Shown here: piece by piece, positions 34,691-45,255 of the stretch
Layout: every line of letters starts with the position of its first letter
How positions within the stretch are numbered: the stretch's first letter is position 1
Position numbers and translations under genes: made by a program
The notes under the pieces: model-generated
What the model saw: only the letters and a program-made list of their open reading frames with translations
Told to the model about the DNA's origin: nothing
The model's database searches: none
Assembly: GCA_030681195.1 (NCBI GenBank)
Contig: JAUXXJ010000056.1
Location: 1-64,000 of the forward strand
Direction of reading: 5' to 3'
Length of the DNA stretch: 64,000 nucleotides
Origin: Rhodocyclaceae bacterium
GTDB taxonomy: Bacteria > Pseudomonadota > Gammaproteobacteria > Burkholderiales > Rhodocyclaceae

Positions 34691-35431
34691 TCAGTCTTCC
34701 TGCGGACGGAAGGTCAGGGTCAGCGTGCGGCTGAACAACTCGGGTTTCGAAGGCTTGGGCAGCGGACTGGACTTGTGGATCGCACGTTCTGTGGCGGCAT
34801 CCCAGGCGGCATTACCCGAGGATTTCTTGAGCTTGACATTCAGTACGTCGCCACTGGGCAGTTGCGTCACCTCGAACTGGGCCTCCGGATTGCCCTTGAT
34901 GTCCGGCGGCAGGACGATATTGCCGCGCACCTTGCCGCGGAGGGCGGCAATGTATTTGTCGATATCGCCTGCTTGTGCCGCCGAGGCTTGACGGGCCTTC
35001 AGATCGGCCAGTTCGCGGGCGGCGGCACTGGTGGCTTCGCTGGCTGCCTTGCGCTTTTCGGTTTCCTTCAGTTCACGCTCCAGCTGCTCCTTGAACGGGT
35101 CAGGTTTGGGTTCCGGCCGCGGTTCAACTTTTGGCTCGGGCTTGGGTTTTTCTTTCTGAACGATATCGGGCTTGGGGGCTGGCTTGGGTGGTTCAGGCTT
35201 GGGTATCGGTTTGGGTTCCGGCTTTGGCTCGGGTTCTGGCGGTGTCGGTGCAGAAGTCGGCGCTGGCGGGACGGCACTGACGAGATCAACCGTCACCGTT
35301 GTGGGTTGTTCGGTCTGCCAAGTAACCCCGTAGATCAGCACGACCGCCAGCACCACGTGCATCAACACGGCGAGCACAAACGCGATGCGTTTGCCCGGGG
35401 CGGGACGTGGCGGGACGGGGGCTTCAGACAC
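34691..35431 (-). CDS. tolA: Tol-Pal energy transducer TolA
   Basis: A 246-residue inner-membrane protein with a TonB-like role: one N-terminal helix (about 15-35), a Pro/Glu/Lys-rich stalk of the PEPKPEP type (about 60-115), a charged helix (about 115-160) and a C-terminal TolA domain ending in LTLTFRPQED that contacts TolB. The stalk is short compared with E. coli TolA. A perfect dispersed repeat adds AVPPAPTS at the start of the stalk. GTG start at 35431 is the best fit after the tolR stop. Confidence 0.9.
   Translation of the reverse strand: MSEAPVPPRPAPGKRIAFVLAVLMHVVLAVVLIYGVTWQTEQPTTVTVDLVSAVPPAPTSAPTPPEPEPKPEPKPIPKPEPPKPAPKPDIVQKEKPKPEPKVEPRPEPKPDPFKEQLERELKETEKRKAASEATSAAARELADLKARQASAAQAGDIDKYIAALRGKVRGNIVLPPDIKGNPEAQFEVTQLPSGDVLNVKLKKSSGNAAWDAATERAIHKSSPLPKPSKPELFSRTLTLTFRPQED
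35252..35275 (+). repeat. dispersed 24-bp repeat, copy 12 (inside tolA)
   Basis: Perfect 20-bp core. Read in frame as AVPPAPTS between the membrane helix and the proline-rich stalk. Confidence 0.92.
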
Positions 35432-35435
35432 GGGG

Positions 35436-35849
35436 CTATTTACCCTGCGGCTGCACGAGGAGGCCGATGCGGGCCACCTGCGCACGCTGCAGTTCGTCCA
35501 TGACGTTCAGCACGGCTTCGTACTTCGCATTCTTGTCGCCGGCGATCAGCACCGGTTGGTCGGGATGTTTCTCCTGCAGTTCCTTGATGCGTTGGGCCAG
35601 CTCCATGCGACCGACGCTGACGGTAGCGCCTCCCAAGAGGCGATCCTGCATCGTCATCGAACCATCGGCCTTGACGGTGATTTCAAGCGGCTCGACCGGT
35701 GGCGTGGACGACTTGCCGACACTCGGCAGCTCGACGCTGGCGGGCTGGATCATCGGCGCGGTGACCATGAAAATCACCAGCAGCACCAGCATCACATCAA
35801 TATAGGGCACGACGTTGATTTCGTGCTTGAGACGGCGCGGGCGACGCAT
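35436..35849 (-). CDS. tolR: Tol-Pal motor subunit TolR
   Basis: A 137-residue ExbD/TolR protein: one N-terminal helix (about 13-33) with the proton-path Asp in INVVPYIDVMLVLLVIFMV, and a periplasmic domain (about 60-130). It forms the motor with TolQ and drives TolA. It starts 2 bp after the tolQ stop. Confidence 0.95.
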   Translation of the reverse strand: MRRPRRLKHEINVVPYIDVMLVLLVIFMVTAPMIQPASVELPSVGKSSTPPVEPLEITVKADGSMTMQDRLLGGATVSVGRMELAQRIKELQEKHPDQPVLIAGDKNAKYEAVLNVMDELQRAQVARIGLLVQPQGK

Positions 35850-35851
35850 GC

Positions 35852-36529
35852 TTACTTCATCTGCCGTTGCAGGATGTTCGAGAACTCTTCCATGAAGCTC
35901 TCGAAGCGCACGGCGATGCGATCCGTGTCGTGGGCGAAGCGGTTGTAGGCCACCACGGCCGGAATCGCGGCGAACAGGCCGATGGCCGTGGCCACCAGTG
36001 CCTCGGCAATGCCTGGCGCAACCGCCTGCAAGGTCGCGGTGGTCATGCTGGCCAGACCGCGGAAGGAGTGCATGATGCCCCACACCGTGCCGAACAGACC
36101 AACGTAGGGTGATACCGAACCCACCGAAGCGAGAAAGGCGAGATGGGCCTCCAGGTCGTCGATCTCGCGTTGATAGGTAGCGCGCATGGCACGCCGCACG
36201 CCGTCGATGGCGGTGGACGGGTCAAGCGATTTCTGGCTGCGCAGCTTGGTGTACTCGCGGAAACCGGATTCGAAGATGCGCTCCATGGCGCCGCTGTGGT
36301 GGCGGTCATTCACGGCACTCTGGTAGAGACTTTGCAGATCGCCGCCACTCCAGAAGTCGCGCTCGAACTTATCGGTACGCTGCTGAGCTTCACGGATCTG
36401 GAACCACTTGCGGAAGATCCAGTACCAAGACATAACGGAAACATAGGCGAGCAGGCCCATCACCAGCTTGACGACGAGACTGGCCTGCAGGATGAGATCG
36501 ATAATGGCAAGATCTTGTGCAACGTTCAT
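35852..36529 (-). CDS. tolQ: Tol-Pal motor subunit TolQ
   Basis: A 225-residue ExbB/TolQ/MotA-family inner-membrane protein with three helices (about 12-35, 135-157 and 168-192), including the family motif PYVGLFGTVWGIMHSF and GIAEALVATAIGLFAAIPAVVAYN. It overlaps the ybgC stop by 4 bp. Confidence 0.96.
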   Translation of the reverse strand: MNVAQDLAIIDLILQASLVVKLVMGLLAYVSVMSWYWIFRKWFQIREAQQRTDKFERDFWSGGDLQSLYQSAVNDRHHSGAMERIFESGFREYTKLRSQKSLDPSTAIDGVRRAMRATYQREIDDLEAHLAFLASVGSVSPYVGLFGTVWGIMHSFRGLASMTTATLQAVAPGIAEALVATAIGLFAAIPAVVAYNRFAHDTDRIAVRFESFMEEFSNILQRQMK

Positions 36530-36923
36530 ATCAGGGCGTTGAAAAGTTCGTGAAGTTCCTTGGGCATCGCGGCCGGCTTGCCCTTGGCAAGCACCAGACA
36601 GGCGACGCGGACGGTGGCGGTGAGCAAGATCTCGTCACCGCGCACAACTGACTGCGCGAATGTTACCTGAGCGCGACCGAGGTCCTGGATGGCCGTTTCG
36701 ATTTGTAACAAATCATCGAGTCTTGCAGGCTTCAGGTATTCGGCGGAAAGCGAACGGACCGCAAAGGCCAGGCCAGTTTCTGCCAGCAATTTTTGCTGCT
36801 CGACGCCAAGGCTGCGCAGCAGTTCGGTGCGGCCGCGTTCGAGATACTTGAGGTAGTTGGCGTAGTAGACGACGCCACCTGAGTCGGTGTCTTCATAGTA
36901 GACCCGCACGGGAATCTGCTGGC

Positions 36924-36936
<13 letters not shown>
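36526..36936 (-). CDS. ybgC: acyl-CoA thioesterase YbgC
   Basis: A 136-residue hot-dog-fold thioesterase. The pattern [29 protein letters not shown] contains the catalytic Asp of the YbgC/4-hydroxybenzoyl-CoA thioesterase family. It heads the tol genes, as in most Proteobacteria, and overlaps ruvB by 13 bp. Confidence 0.94.
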
Positions 36937-37966
<1,030 letters not shown>

Positions 37967-37970
<4 letters not shown>

Positions 37971-39031
37971 GGTTCGGATGGATTCAATGGGGTCGTGGCG
38001 ACTGCTTTTGACCAGCTCTCGATGAGCGTGAGGGCGAGGGCAAGAATCACCGGGCCGAGGAAGATGCCGACAAAGCCAAAGGCCAGGATGCCGCCGAAGA
38101 CGCCCAGCGCGATCAGCAGGATCGGCAGGCTGGCGGAGCGGCTGATGAGGATCGGTTTGACGACGTTATCGACACTGCTGATGACGGCGAAACCGTAGAT
38201 CAACATGAAAATGGCCCAGCCGGTCTGGCCTTGCTCATAGAGCCACCAAGCGGCACCAATCCAGATCAGCGGCGGGCCGACCGGAATCATCGACAGGAAG
38301 AAGGTCGCCGCACCGAGCAGCAGAGGCGCCGGCACGCCGGCGATCATGAAACCGACAAGCGCGACGAGGCCCTGCGCCGCCGCCGTGCCGACGATGCCGA
38401 TCATCACGCCCATGATGGTCGTGTGGGAGAGTGTCAACATGCGTTCACCGAGTTCGCCGCCGATCTTGTTGGCCAGCATGGCGATCCGGCCTGCCAGCGC
38501 ACGTCCGTCGCGATAGAAGAAAAAAGTGATGAAAACGACCAGGGTCAGTTCAAGTAGGCCCTGGCCGATCAACCCGACGCTGGCGAGGAGGAATTTGCGG
38601 GTCGGCTCGAATAGCTGCTGGCCGAGGCGGGTCAGTTCTGCCTGGCTGGCGGCGAGCTGGCGCCAATAGGTGTCAAGGGGTTCGCCAATCAGCGGCAGCG
38701 TGACCAGCCAGGCGGGAGGCGGGTGGTCGCCCGACTCGAACCAGGGTTTCAGCAGGGCCAGCAACTGGGTGACGCCGTCGGTGACCGTGGCCGCGAGATA
38801 GGACATCGGCAGCAAGACGGCGGTGGCGAGTAACAGGGTGAGCAACAGGGCGGCGAGCGTCGAGCGTCCCTTGAGTCGCCCTTCGGTCCAGACAAACAGC
38901 GGCCAGGTGGTCAGACACAGGATGGCGGCAAACAGCAGGGCGGGGAGGAAGGGGGCGAGTACCCAGACGGTGCCGATGGCCAGCAGGATCACCAGGAAAA
39001 TGCGGGCATAGTTGCGGGTCGTATCGTTCAT
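37967..39031 (-). CDS. AI-2E/PerM-family membrane protein
   Basis: A 354-residue protein with about seven to eight membrane helices. The C-terminal half has the family signature [18 protein letters not shown] and a long [21 protein letters not shown] end. Members include TqsA and Na+/H+ antiporter-like proteins; the substrate cannot be told. The ATG at 39031 lies 8 bp past the ruvA stop without a clear site, so translation is probably coupled. Permease genes between ruvA and ruvB occur in other betaproteobacteria. Confidence 0.85.
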
Positions 39032-39038
39032 GGGAGGT

Positions 39039-39641
39039 TCATGGCTTGGCGAGGGATTTGAGCGCTTGGCGGATGCCTTCCGAAACACTGCTGTCAGCGG
39101 GCAGTCCTTTCAGCGCAGAGGCGGCCTCGCGTTCGCTATAGCCCAGCGCCAGCAGGGCATTGAGAATGTCGCTCATGGCATCCGGGACTGTCGTGAATGC
39201 CGTCCCGCCAGCGCCGACTTTTGTGCCGGCTCCCGTTCCGACCGGCAGCTTGCCTTTTAGTTCGAGCAGGAGACGTTCAGCCGTTTTCTTGCCAATGCCC
39301 GGAATTTTCACCAGTCGCCCGGTTTCCTGCAGAGCGACGGCCTGCGCCAACTCGGCAACCGAGAGGCCAGAGAGTACCGCCAGCGCCATGCGTGCGCCGA
39401 TGCCGGAAATCTTTAGTAACTGGCGGAACAGGGCACGCTCCGCCTCGGTGAGAAAGCCGAATAGCAGATGGGCGTCCTCGCGCACGACCAGATGGGTGAC
39501 GAGTGCGACCTTCTCGCCGAGATTCGGCAGGTTGTAGAAGGTGCTCATCGGTACATCGATTTCGTAGCCGACGCCAGTAACGTCGACGAGAATTTGCGGC
39601 GGATTCTTTTCCAGCAGGGTGCCGGTGATGCGGCCGATCAT
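39039..39641 (-). CDS. ruvA: Holliday-junction DNA-binding protein RuvA
   Basis: A 200-residue protein with the three RuvA domains: an OB-fold (about 1-63), helix-hairpin-helix DNA-binding repeats (about 70-130; [14 protein letters not shown] and [17 protein letters not shown]) and a C-terminal RuvB-binding domain (about 155-200). A perfect dispersed repeat adds KVGAGGTA in the flexible linker before the last domain, at about residue 141. Confidence 0.96.
   Translation of the reverse strand: MIGRITGTLLEKNPPQILVDVTGVGYEIDVPMSTFYNLPNLGEKVALVTHLVVREDAHLLFGFLTEAERALFRQLLKISGIGARMALAVLSGLSVAELAQAVALQETGRLVKIPGIGKKTAERLLLELKGKLPVGTGAGTKVGAGGTAFTTVPDAMSDILNALLALGYSEREAASALKGLPADSSVSEGIRQALKSLAKP
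39199..39222 (-). repeat. dispersed 24-bp repeat, copy 13 (inside ruvA)
   Basis: Perfect core. Read in frame as KVGAGGTA in the linker before RuvA domain III. Confidence 0.93.
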
Positions 39642-39653
39642 GGTGTGAATTCC

Positions 39654-40184
39654 TTAAACGAGGCGGCCATTTCTAACACGAAACCCCAGGGTTGCCATCG
39701 CCCCCAACTGCCCGCCATGGGCATGGCTGATCGCGCAGGCCAAGGCATCCGCCGCATCGGCCGAAGGTTCCCCCGGCAGTTGCAGCAGGCGCGTGACCAT
39801 GTGGCTGACCTGTTCCTTGGCCGCCTTGCCGTGGCCGACCACCGCCTGCTTGATTTGCAGGGCGGTGTATTCCGCCACCGGCAGACCGGCGAGGACAAGG
39901 GCCGAGATGGCCGCGCCGCGTGCCTGACCGAGCAGCAGGGTGGATTGCGGATTGACGTTGACAAACACTTTTTCGATCGCCGCCTCATTCGGATGATGGG
40001 TTGCAATTACCTCCCCGATGCCGTCGAGCAGGGTCTTGAGACGCAGCGGCAGAGAGTCCTTGTCGTTGCTCTTGATGCAGCCGCTGCTGACATAGGCGAG
40101 CTTCTGGCCGGTCTTGTCGATGATGCCGAAGCCGGTGATGCGCAGACCGGGATCAATGCCGAGGATGCGGGTCGTTGTGCTCAT
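39654..40184 (-). CDS. ruvC: Holliday-junction resolvase RuvC
   Basis: A 176-residue resolvase: [12 protein letters not shown] holds the first catalytic Asp, [15 protein letters not shown] the catalytic Glu, and [13 protein letters not shown] the C-terminal Asp pair. First gene of the leftward ruv-tol-que block; ruvA follows after 12 bp. Confidence 0.97.
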   Translation of the reverse strand: MSTTTRILGIDPGLRITGFGIIDKTGQKLAYVSSGCIKSNDKDSLPLRLKTLLDGIGEVIATHHPNEAAIEKVFVNVNPQSTLLLGQARGAAISALVLAGLPVAEYTALQIKQAVVGHGKAAKEQVSHMVTRLLQLPGEPSADAADALACAISHAHGGQLGAMATLGFRVRNGRLV

Positions 40185-40353
40185 GTCGGCGGCGAAGATA
40201 CACTAGGTCGCTTGACGGCTTTCGGGTGCGGTAGGATTCGGCGCTTTGATACTTATATCGAAAGCACGAATTGGTAGGCGTTGCTGTTTGCGTTGAAACT
40301 AGCCAAAAATCGGAGCGGGTGCGTGTTGACATCTGCCGGACGAGGAGGGTTCC

Positions 40354-41979
40354 ATGAATCAGATGAAAATCAAGACCCGGTTCTATATATTGATCGGGTT
40401 TTCCGCGCTGATGTTACTTTGGGTCGGTATGACCGGCCTGCTGGGCATCGGGGCGTCGAATACGACGGTGGCGGCGCTTTACAACGGTAATCTGCTCGCG
40501 ATCGACCGGCTGAACGAAATCCGCAACAACCAGATGCAGATCAACATCACCCTGGCGGCGGCTCGCCAGGAGAGTGATGCCTTCGAGATCATCGCGCAAA
40601 CCGACAAGATCGCGGGCATGATCTTTCGCATCGATAATTTGCTCAAGGATTACGAGGCGCGCGCACTGGCTTCTGATGAGCGTGCGTTGCTGGAGGCTTT
40701 CGTCAATGCGCGCATGAACTTCGGGCGCACCGGCGTGATGCCGATGATTGACCTGCTGCAGGGGGAAAAGTTTGTCGAGGCGGATGATTTACGCAAGTCG
40801 GTGATGGACCCTGCGTACGCGAAAGCCTCTGCGGCCATCGATACCCTGCTCAAATATCAGGTCGACCATGCGCGTGCCTCCTACGAGGAAGCGAGTACGG
40901 CGGCCGCACGGGTGCGCATGATCACAATCGGCAGCATGGTGGTCGGGCTGGCGCTGTCCATCCTGGCGGGGCTATTTATCACGCGCGCGATCACCGGGAG
41001 TGTCGCCGAACTGGTCAAGTCTGCCTCGGCGCTCGCCGAAGGCAATCTGGCGGCGCGTGCCACCATTCGCGGTGGCTGCGAACTGGGCCAGGTGGGGCAT
41101 ACATTCAACAAGATGGCAGAAGAGTTTTCGACCATTCTCAGTCAGGTACAGCAGGCCTCGACGCGCGTGGTCGACACCTCGGCGGGTGTGGCCGATACCG
41201 CGCGCCAGGTAGCCCAGTCCTCTCAAGGCCAGGCGAATGAGGCGGCGGATGCCTCGTCCTCCGCCGAACGACTCAAGCAGGCCATCGGCGATCTCGTCGC
41301 GCGCAGCGAACAGGCCGCCGGTGCGGCGGAAGAAACCAGCAACCTGGCGGTGCATGGGCAGCAAGTTGTCAATCAGGCGGTTGCCGGCATTCGCAACATT
41401 GCCGTTACCTTTGGCGAGTCGGCACGGCTGGTGGATGCGCTGGGCAAGAGTTCCGACCAGATCGGCGCGATCGTCGCCGTCATCAAGGAGATTGCCGACC
41501 AGACCAATCTGCTCGCGCTCAACGCCGCCATCGAGGCAGCACGTGCGGGCGAGCAGGGCCGGGGATTTGCTGTGGTGGCGGACGAGGTACGCAAACTCGC
41601 CGAGCGCACAACGGGCGCAACGACAGAAATTTCGACCATGATTTCGGCCATCCAGAGCGAAACACGTGGTGCTGTCCAGAACATGGAAGTCGGGGGGCGC
41701 CAGGTCGATAGCGGGCTGCAACTGGCCGAACAGGCGGGCGAAGCGCTCGAACGCATTAACGCCAGCATCCGTGCCGTGGCGGCGGCGATTCGCGAGACGG
41801 CAGCGGCGACGTCTGAGCAAGCCGCGACCAGCCAGGATATTTCCGGGCGTGTCGACAGCATTGCGCGCATGGCGATGTCCAACAGCACCTCGGTGGCGGG
41901 TACTACCGATGCCGTGCATGGCCTTAAACAACTTGCCGAGGAACTGCAGGGACTGGTGTCGCGTTTCCGACTGGCCTAG
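40354..41979 (+). CDS. methyl-accepting chemotaxis protein
   Basis: A 541-residue chemoreceptor: membrane helices at about 9-29 and 191-212, a periplasmic four-helix-bundle sensor between them (4HB_MCP type), a HAMP domain (about 212-265) and a cytoplasmic signalling domain. The hairpin tip is [27 protein letters not shown] (about residues 379-405). GAGGAGGG precedes the ATG. No chemotaxis genes are near, so it is a solitary receptor. It converges with the EamA gene with a 4-bp overlap. Confidence 0.93.
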   Translation: MNQMKIKTRFYILIGFSALMLLWVGMTGLLGIGASNTTVAALYNGNLLAIDRLNEIRNNQMQINITLAAARQESDAFEIIAQTDKIAGMIFRIDNLLKDYEARALASDERALLEAFVNARMNFGRTGVMPMIDLLQGEKFVEADDLRKSVMDPAYAKASAAIDTLLKYQVDHARASYEEASTAAARVRMITIGSMVVGLALSILAGLFITRAITGSVAELVKSASALAEGNLAARATIRGGCELGQVGHTFNKMAEEFSTILSQVQQASTRVVDTSAGVADTARQVAQSSQGQANEAADASSSAERLKQAIGDLVARSEQAAGAAEETSNLAVHGQQVVNQAVAGIRNIAVTFGESARLVDALGKSSDQIGAIVAVIKEIADQTNLLALNAAIEAARAGEQGRGFAVVADEVRKLAERTTGATTEISTMISAIQSETRGAVQNMEVGGRQVDSGLQLAEQAGEALERINASIRAVAAAIRETAAATSEQAATSQDISGRVDSIARMAMSNSTSVAGTTDAVHGLKQLAEELQGLVSRFRLA

Positions 41980-42824
41980 CGGCGCGCGATATAGACGCCG
42001 CTGACCGCCAGCGCCATGCCGACGAGCGCCAGACCGCTAAGGGTTTCGCCGAACAGCAGCCAGGCCAGCAGCGCGGTGGTCGGTGGCGTGAGGTAGAACA
42101 GGCTGGCGACGTTGACCGCGCTGCCGTGGCGGATCAGCCAGTTGAGCAGCGAGATGGCGCCAATCGACAGCACCAGCACCAGCCAGCCGAGTGCGAAGAC
42201 GAATTCGCCCGTCCACTCGATACGGAAGCTGTCGGTCGCGAAGACGAGGGCGCCGGTGACGATAGCCGTGGGCAGAAATTGCGCTACCGAGCCGCTGCGC
42301 CAATCGAAGTGCGGACTGAAACGTTTCTGGTAGAGCGTGCCGGCGGTGATGCCGAGTAGCGCCGCAAAGGCGGGCCAGAGCGCATCCAGCGCAAACCCCG
42401 CCCCAATCTTGTGCGCCACTACCAGCGCGACACCGACAAAGCCCAGCCCGAGGCCGAGCCATTGGCGCGGCAATACGGCTTCGCCAAGCAGACGACCCGC
42501 AACGGTCGCGGTGAGCAGGGGTTGCAGCCCCACCACCAGGGCGGTGATCCCAGCCGGCAGTCCCATGCCGATGGCGACGAAGACGCCGCCAAGATAGAGG
42601 GCATGCACCAGCAGGCCGCTGATGCCAATCTGCAGCCACTGGCCGCGGTCTTTGGGCCAAGGCGCGCGCCAAGCCAGCGCGAGACTGGTCATCAGGGCGA
42701 TCACCAGCAGGTAGCGAACAAATAGAAAAGCGAGTGGTTCGGCGTGCGGCAGGCCGAACTTGGCGCCGAGGAATCCCGTGCTCCAGAGGAGGACGAAAAG
42801 AAAGGGCGCCGCCTTGGCAAGCAT
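41976..42824 (-). CDS. EamA/DMT-family exporter
   Basis: A 282-residue membrane protein with ten helices in two EamA halves (about 5-135 and 145-280), typical of drug/metabolite transporters that export amino acids or related molecules. The substrate is unknown. The start is odd: the ATG at 42824 is preceded within 3 bp by a dispersed repeat (42827-42850), and no ribosome-binding site is visible. Confidence 0.85.
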   Translation of the reverse strand: MLAKAAPFLFVLLWSTGFLGAKFGLPHAEPLAFLFVRYLLVIALMTSLALAWRAPWPKDRGQWLQIGISGLLVHALYLGGVFVAIGMGLPAGITALVVGLQPLLTATVAGRLLGEAVLPRQWLGLGLGFVGVALVVAHKIGAGFALDALWPAFAALLGITAGTLYQKRFSPHFDWRSGSVAQFLPTAIVTGALVFATDSFRIEWTGEFVFALGWLVLVLSIGAISLLNWLIRHGSAVNVASLFYLTPPTTALLAWLLFGETLSGLALVGMALAVSGVYIARR

Positions 42825-42826
42825 CA

Positions 42827-42850
42827 AAAAGTCGGCGCTGGTAAGACGGC
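42827..42850 (+). repeat. dispersed 24-bp repeat, copy 14
   Basis: 3 core mismatches. It occupies the place where the EamA-gene ribosome-binding site should be and lies 10 bp from the yebC stop. Confidence 0.78.
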
Positions 42851-42860
42851 TTTCTCTGTT

Positions 42861-43586
42861 TTATTCGTCCATGACGGCAGTGGTATAGACCTCCTGCACG
42901 TCGTCGAGGTTTTCCAGCGCATCAAGCAGCTTCTGCATTTTCGCGGCGTCCTCGCCGGCCAGTTCGGATTCGTTCAGCGGCTTCATGGTGACTTCGGCAA
43001 ACTCGGCCTTGAAGCCGGCCGCTTCCAGCGCTTCCTTGACGTTGAGAAAATCACCGGGGCCGGTGACCACCTCGATCGAGCCATCCTCATTGCTGGCGAC
43101 ATCCTCTGCGCCCGCCTCGATGGCGGCATCCATCAGCGCCGCCTCATCGGTGCCCGGCGCGAAGATCATCTGGCCGCAATGTTTGAACATGAACGCGACG
43201 CTGCCCTCGGTGCCCATGTTGCCGCCGTGTTTGGCAAAGGCGTGGCGCACTTCCGCGACAGTGCGCACCTTGTTGTCGGTGAGGCTATCCACCATCACGG
43301 CGGCGCCGCCGATGCCATAGCCTTCGTAGCGGATCTCTTCGTAGTTCACGCCTTCAAGTTCGCCGGTGCCCTTCTTGATGGCGTTCTCGATCTTGTCCTT
43401 GGGCATATTGACCGACTTGCCCTTGTCGATGGCCATGCGCAAACGGGGGTTAAAGCCCGCATCGCCCCCGCCCATCTTGGCCGCCACGGTGATTTCCTTG
43501 GCGATCTTGGAGAAGGCGGCACCGCGTTTTTCGTCCTGACGACCCTTGCGGTGTTGGATATTTGCCCATTTGGAATGGCCTGCCAT
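42861..43586 (-). CDS. YebC/PmpR-family regulator/translation factor
   Basis: A 241-residue protein starting [18 protein letters not shown], the family hallmark, with an acidic C-terminal half. YebC proteins were described as DNA-binding regulators and more recently as factors that help ribosomes pass proline stretches. It is commonly placed next to ruvC; here the chemoreceptor and EamA genes intervene. Confidence 0.94.
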   Translation of the reverse strand: MAGHSKWANIQHRKGRQDEKRGAAFSKIAKEITVAAKMGGGDAGFNPRLRMAIDKGKSVNMPKDKIENAIKKGTGELEGVNYEEIRYEGYGIGGAAVMVDSLTDNKVRTVAEVRHAFAKHGGNMGTEGSVAFMFKHCGQMIFAPGTDEAALMDAAIEAGAEDVASNEDGSIEVVTGPGDFLNVKEALEAAGFKAEFAEVTMKPLNESELAGEDAAKMQKLLDALENLDDVQEVYTTAVMDE

Positions 43587-43661
43587 GATGTGATGTCCTT
43601 AGTTTCTTTAGGGTGCTGCGTAAAATTGGCGAATTCTACAACCCCCTCTGTGGACGAAGCC

Positions 43662-45167
43662 ATGACCCAACCCTTGCCCGTTGCCAAACATGGCGAAACT
43701 GAATTACATCTTCTGCCCGCCCTCGCCAACCGTCACGGCCTCATTACCGGCGCCACCGGCACCGGCAAGACGGTCACCCTGCAACGCCTCACCGAGCAGT
43801 TCTCGGCGATTGGCGTGCCGGTCTTTCTGGCCGACGTGAAGGGCGATCTTTCCGGCCTTGGCGCGGCGGGGATGCCTTCCGACAAGCTGCAGAAGCGCCT
43901 CGACAGCCTGGGCGTCACTGACTGGGCGCCGCGTGCGAATCCGACCGTGTTCTGGGATGTGCTCGGGCAGTCCGGTCATCCGGTGCGGGCGACGATTTCC
44001 GACATGGGCCCGCTACTGCTGGCGCGTCTGCTGGGACTCAATGACACGCAAGAAGGCGTGCTGCAAATCATCTTTCGGGTGGCCGATGACAACGGCCTGT
44101 TGCTGCTCGACCTCAAGGATCTGCGCACCATGGCGCAGCATGTCGGCGATAACGCGGCACAGTTCAAGACGCAATACGGCAACATCTCGGCGGCCTCGGT
44201 GGGCGCCATCCAGCGCGGCCTGTTGACGCTTGAGGAGCAGGGCGGCGACCAGTTCTTCGGCGAGCCGATGCTCGACATCGGCGACCTGATGCAAACGCAG
44301 GATGGTCGCGGTGTCGTGAATATTTTGGCCGCCGACAAACTGATGAACTCGCCCAAGCTCTACGCCACCTTCCTGCTGTGGCTGCTGGCCGAACTGTTCG
44401 AACAGTTACCCGAGGCCGGTGATCTCGAAAAGCCCAAGCTGGTGTTCTTCTTCGATGAGGCCCACCTGCTGTTCAGCGATGCGCCCGCCGCCCTGATCGA
44501 CAAGGTCGAGCAGGTGGTGCGGCTGATCCGCTCCAAGGGCGTGGGCGTTTATTTCGTCACGCAAAATCCGCTCGATGTGCCGGACAAGGTGCTCGGCCAG
44601 CTCGGCAACCGCGTGCAGCATGCCCTGCGCGCCTTTACCCCGCGCGACCAGAAGGCGGTCAAGTCAGCTGCCGAGACCATGCGCCCCAACCCCGCCTTTG
44701 ACGCGGCAGCGGTGATTACCGAGCTGGGCGTCGGTGAGGCACTGGTGTCTTTCCTCGATGAAAAAGGCCGTCCCGCCGTGGTCGAACGTGCCTTCGTCCT
44801 GCCACCGGCCTCGCGTCTCGGGCCACTCACCGTCGCTGAGCGCACACAGGCGATCCAGTCCTCCCTGATCTACGGCCACTACGAGAAGACGATTGATCGT
44901 GAATCGGCCTACGAGAAACTGACGGCACGCGTTGCCGAGTCTGCGCCAGCAACACCCCAGCAAAAAGTCGGCGCTGGCGGGACGGCACCGCAAGAAGGCG
45001 GTGGCCTGAGCGACCTGCTGTTCGGCCGCACCGGGCCGCGTGGCGGACAGACCGATGGCCTGATGCAAATGGCGGCCAAGACGGTGGTACGCACGATTGG
45101 TTCGCAAGTTGGCCGCGAGCTGGTGCGCGGTGTACTGGGTTCGCTGTTGGGCGGCAAGCGACGCTGA
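43662..45167 (+). CDS. HerA-like ATPase (DUF853 family)
   Basis: A 501-residue ATPase of the HerA/FtsK superfamily, DUF853 type. Walker [11 protein letters not shown] (about 30-39), Walker [12 protein letters not shown] (near 262-272), then a conserved block ending in [10 protein letters not shown] and a C-terminal GRTGPRGGQ region. The function is unknown (possibly DNA or nucleoid related). A perfect dispersed repeat adds KVGAGGTA near residue 435, in the poorly conserved C-terminal linker. Start chosen to fit family N-termini. Confidence 0.85.
   Translation: MTQPLPVAKHGETELHLLPALANRHGLITGATGTGKTVTLQRLTEQFSAIGVPVFLADVKGDLSGLGAAGMPSDKLQKRLDSLGVTDWAPRANPTVFWDVLGQSGHPVRATISDMGPLLLARLLGLNDTQEGVLQIIFRVADDNGLLLLDLKDLRTMAQHVGDNAAQFKTQYGNISAASVGAIQRGLLTLEEQGGDQFFGEPMLDIGDLMQTQDGRGVVNILAADKLMNSPKLYATFLLWLLAELFEQLPEAGDLEKPKLVFFFDEAHLLFSDAPAALIDKVEQVVRLIRSKGVGVYFVTQNPLDVPDKVLGQLGNRVQHALRAFTPRDQKAVKSAAETMRPNPAFDAAAVITELGVGEALVSFLDEKGRPAVVERAFVLPPASRLGPLTVAERTQAIQSSLIYGHYEKTIDRESAYEKLTARVAESAPATPQQKVGAGGTAPQEGGGLSDLLFGRTGPRGGQTDGLMQMAAKTVVRTIGSQVGRELVRGVLGSLLGGKRR
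44963..44986 (+). repeat. dispersed 24-bp repeat, copy 15 (inside HerA-like gene)
   Basis: Perfect core. Read in frame as KVGAGGTA. Confidence 0.93.
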
Positions 45168-45255
45168 GACAGCGCACAATCCCTGAAATCTATGACCAAA
45201 GCTGGATTGCCAGCTAAGCTTATGTATGCAATTATCCTAAGTAGTGCGTCATAAC

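Noticed and set aside
35068..35289. Proline-rich tract of tolA as a separate gene or repeat element
   Set aside because: The PEPKPEP tract is the normal TolA stalk; other-frame readings are shadows.
42744..43661. 306-residue N-terminal extension of the HerA-like ATPase
   Set aside because: It is antisense to yebC and has no family resemblance; the conserved N-terminus begins at 43662.
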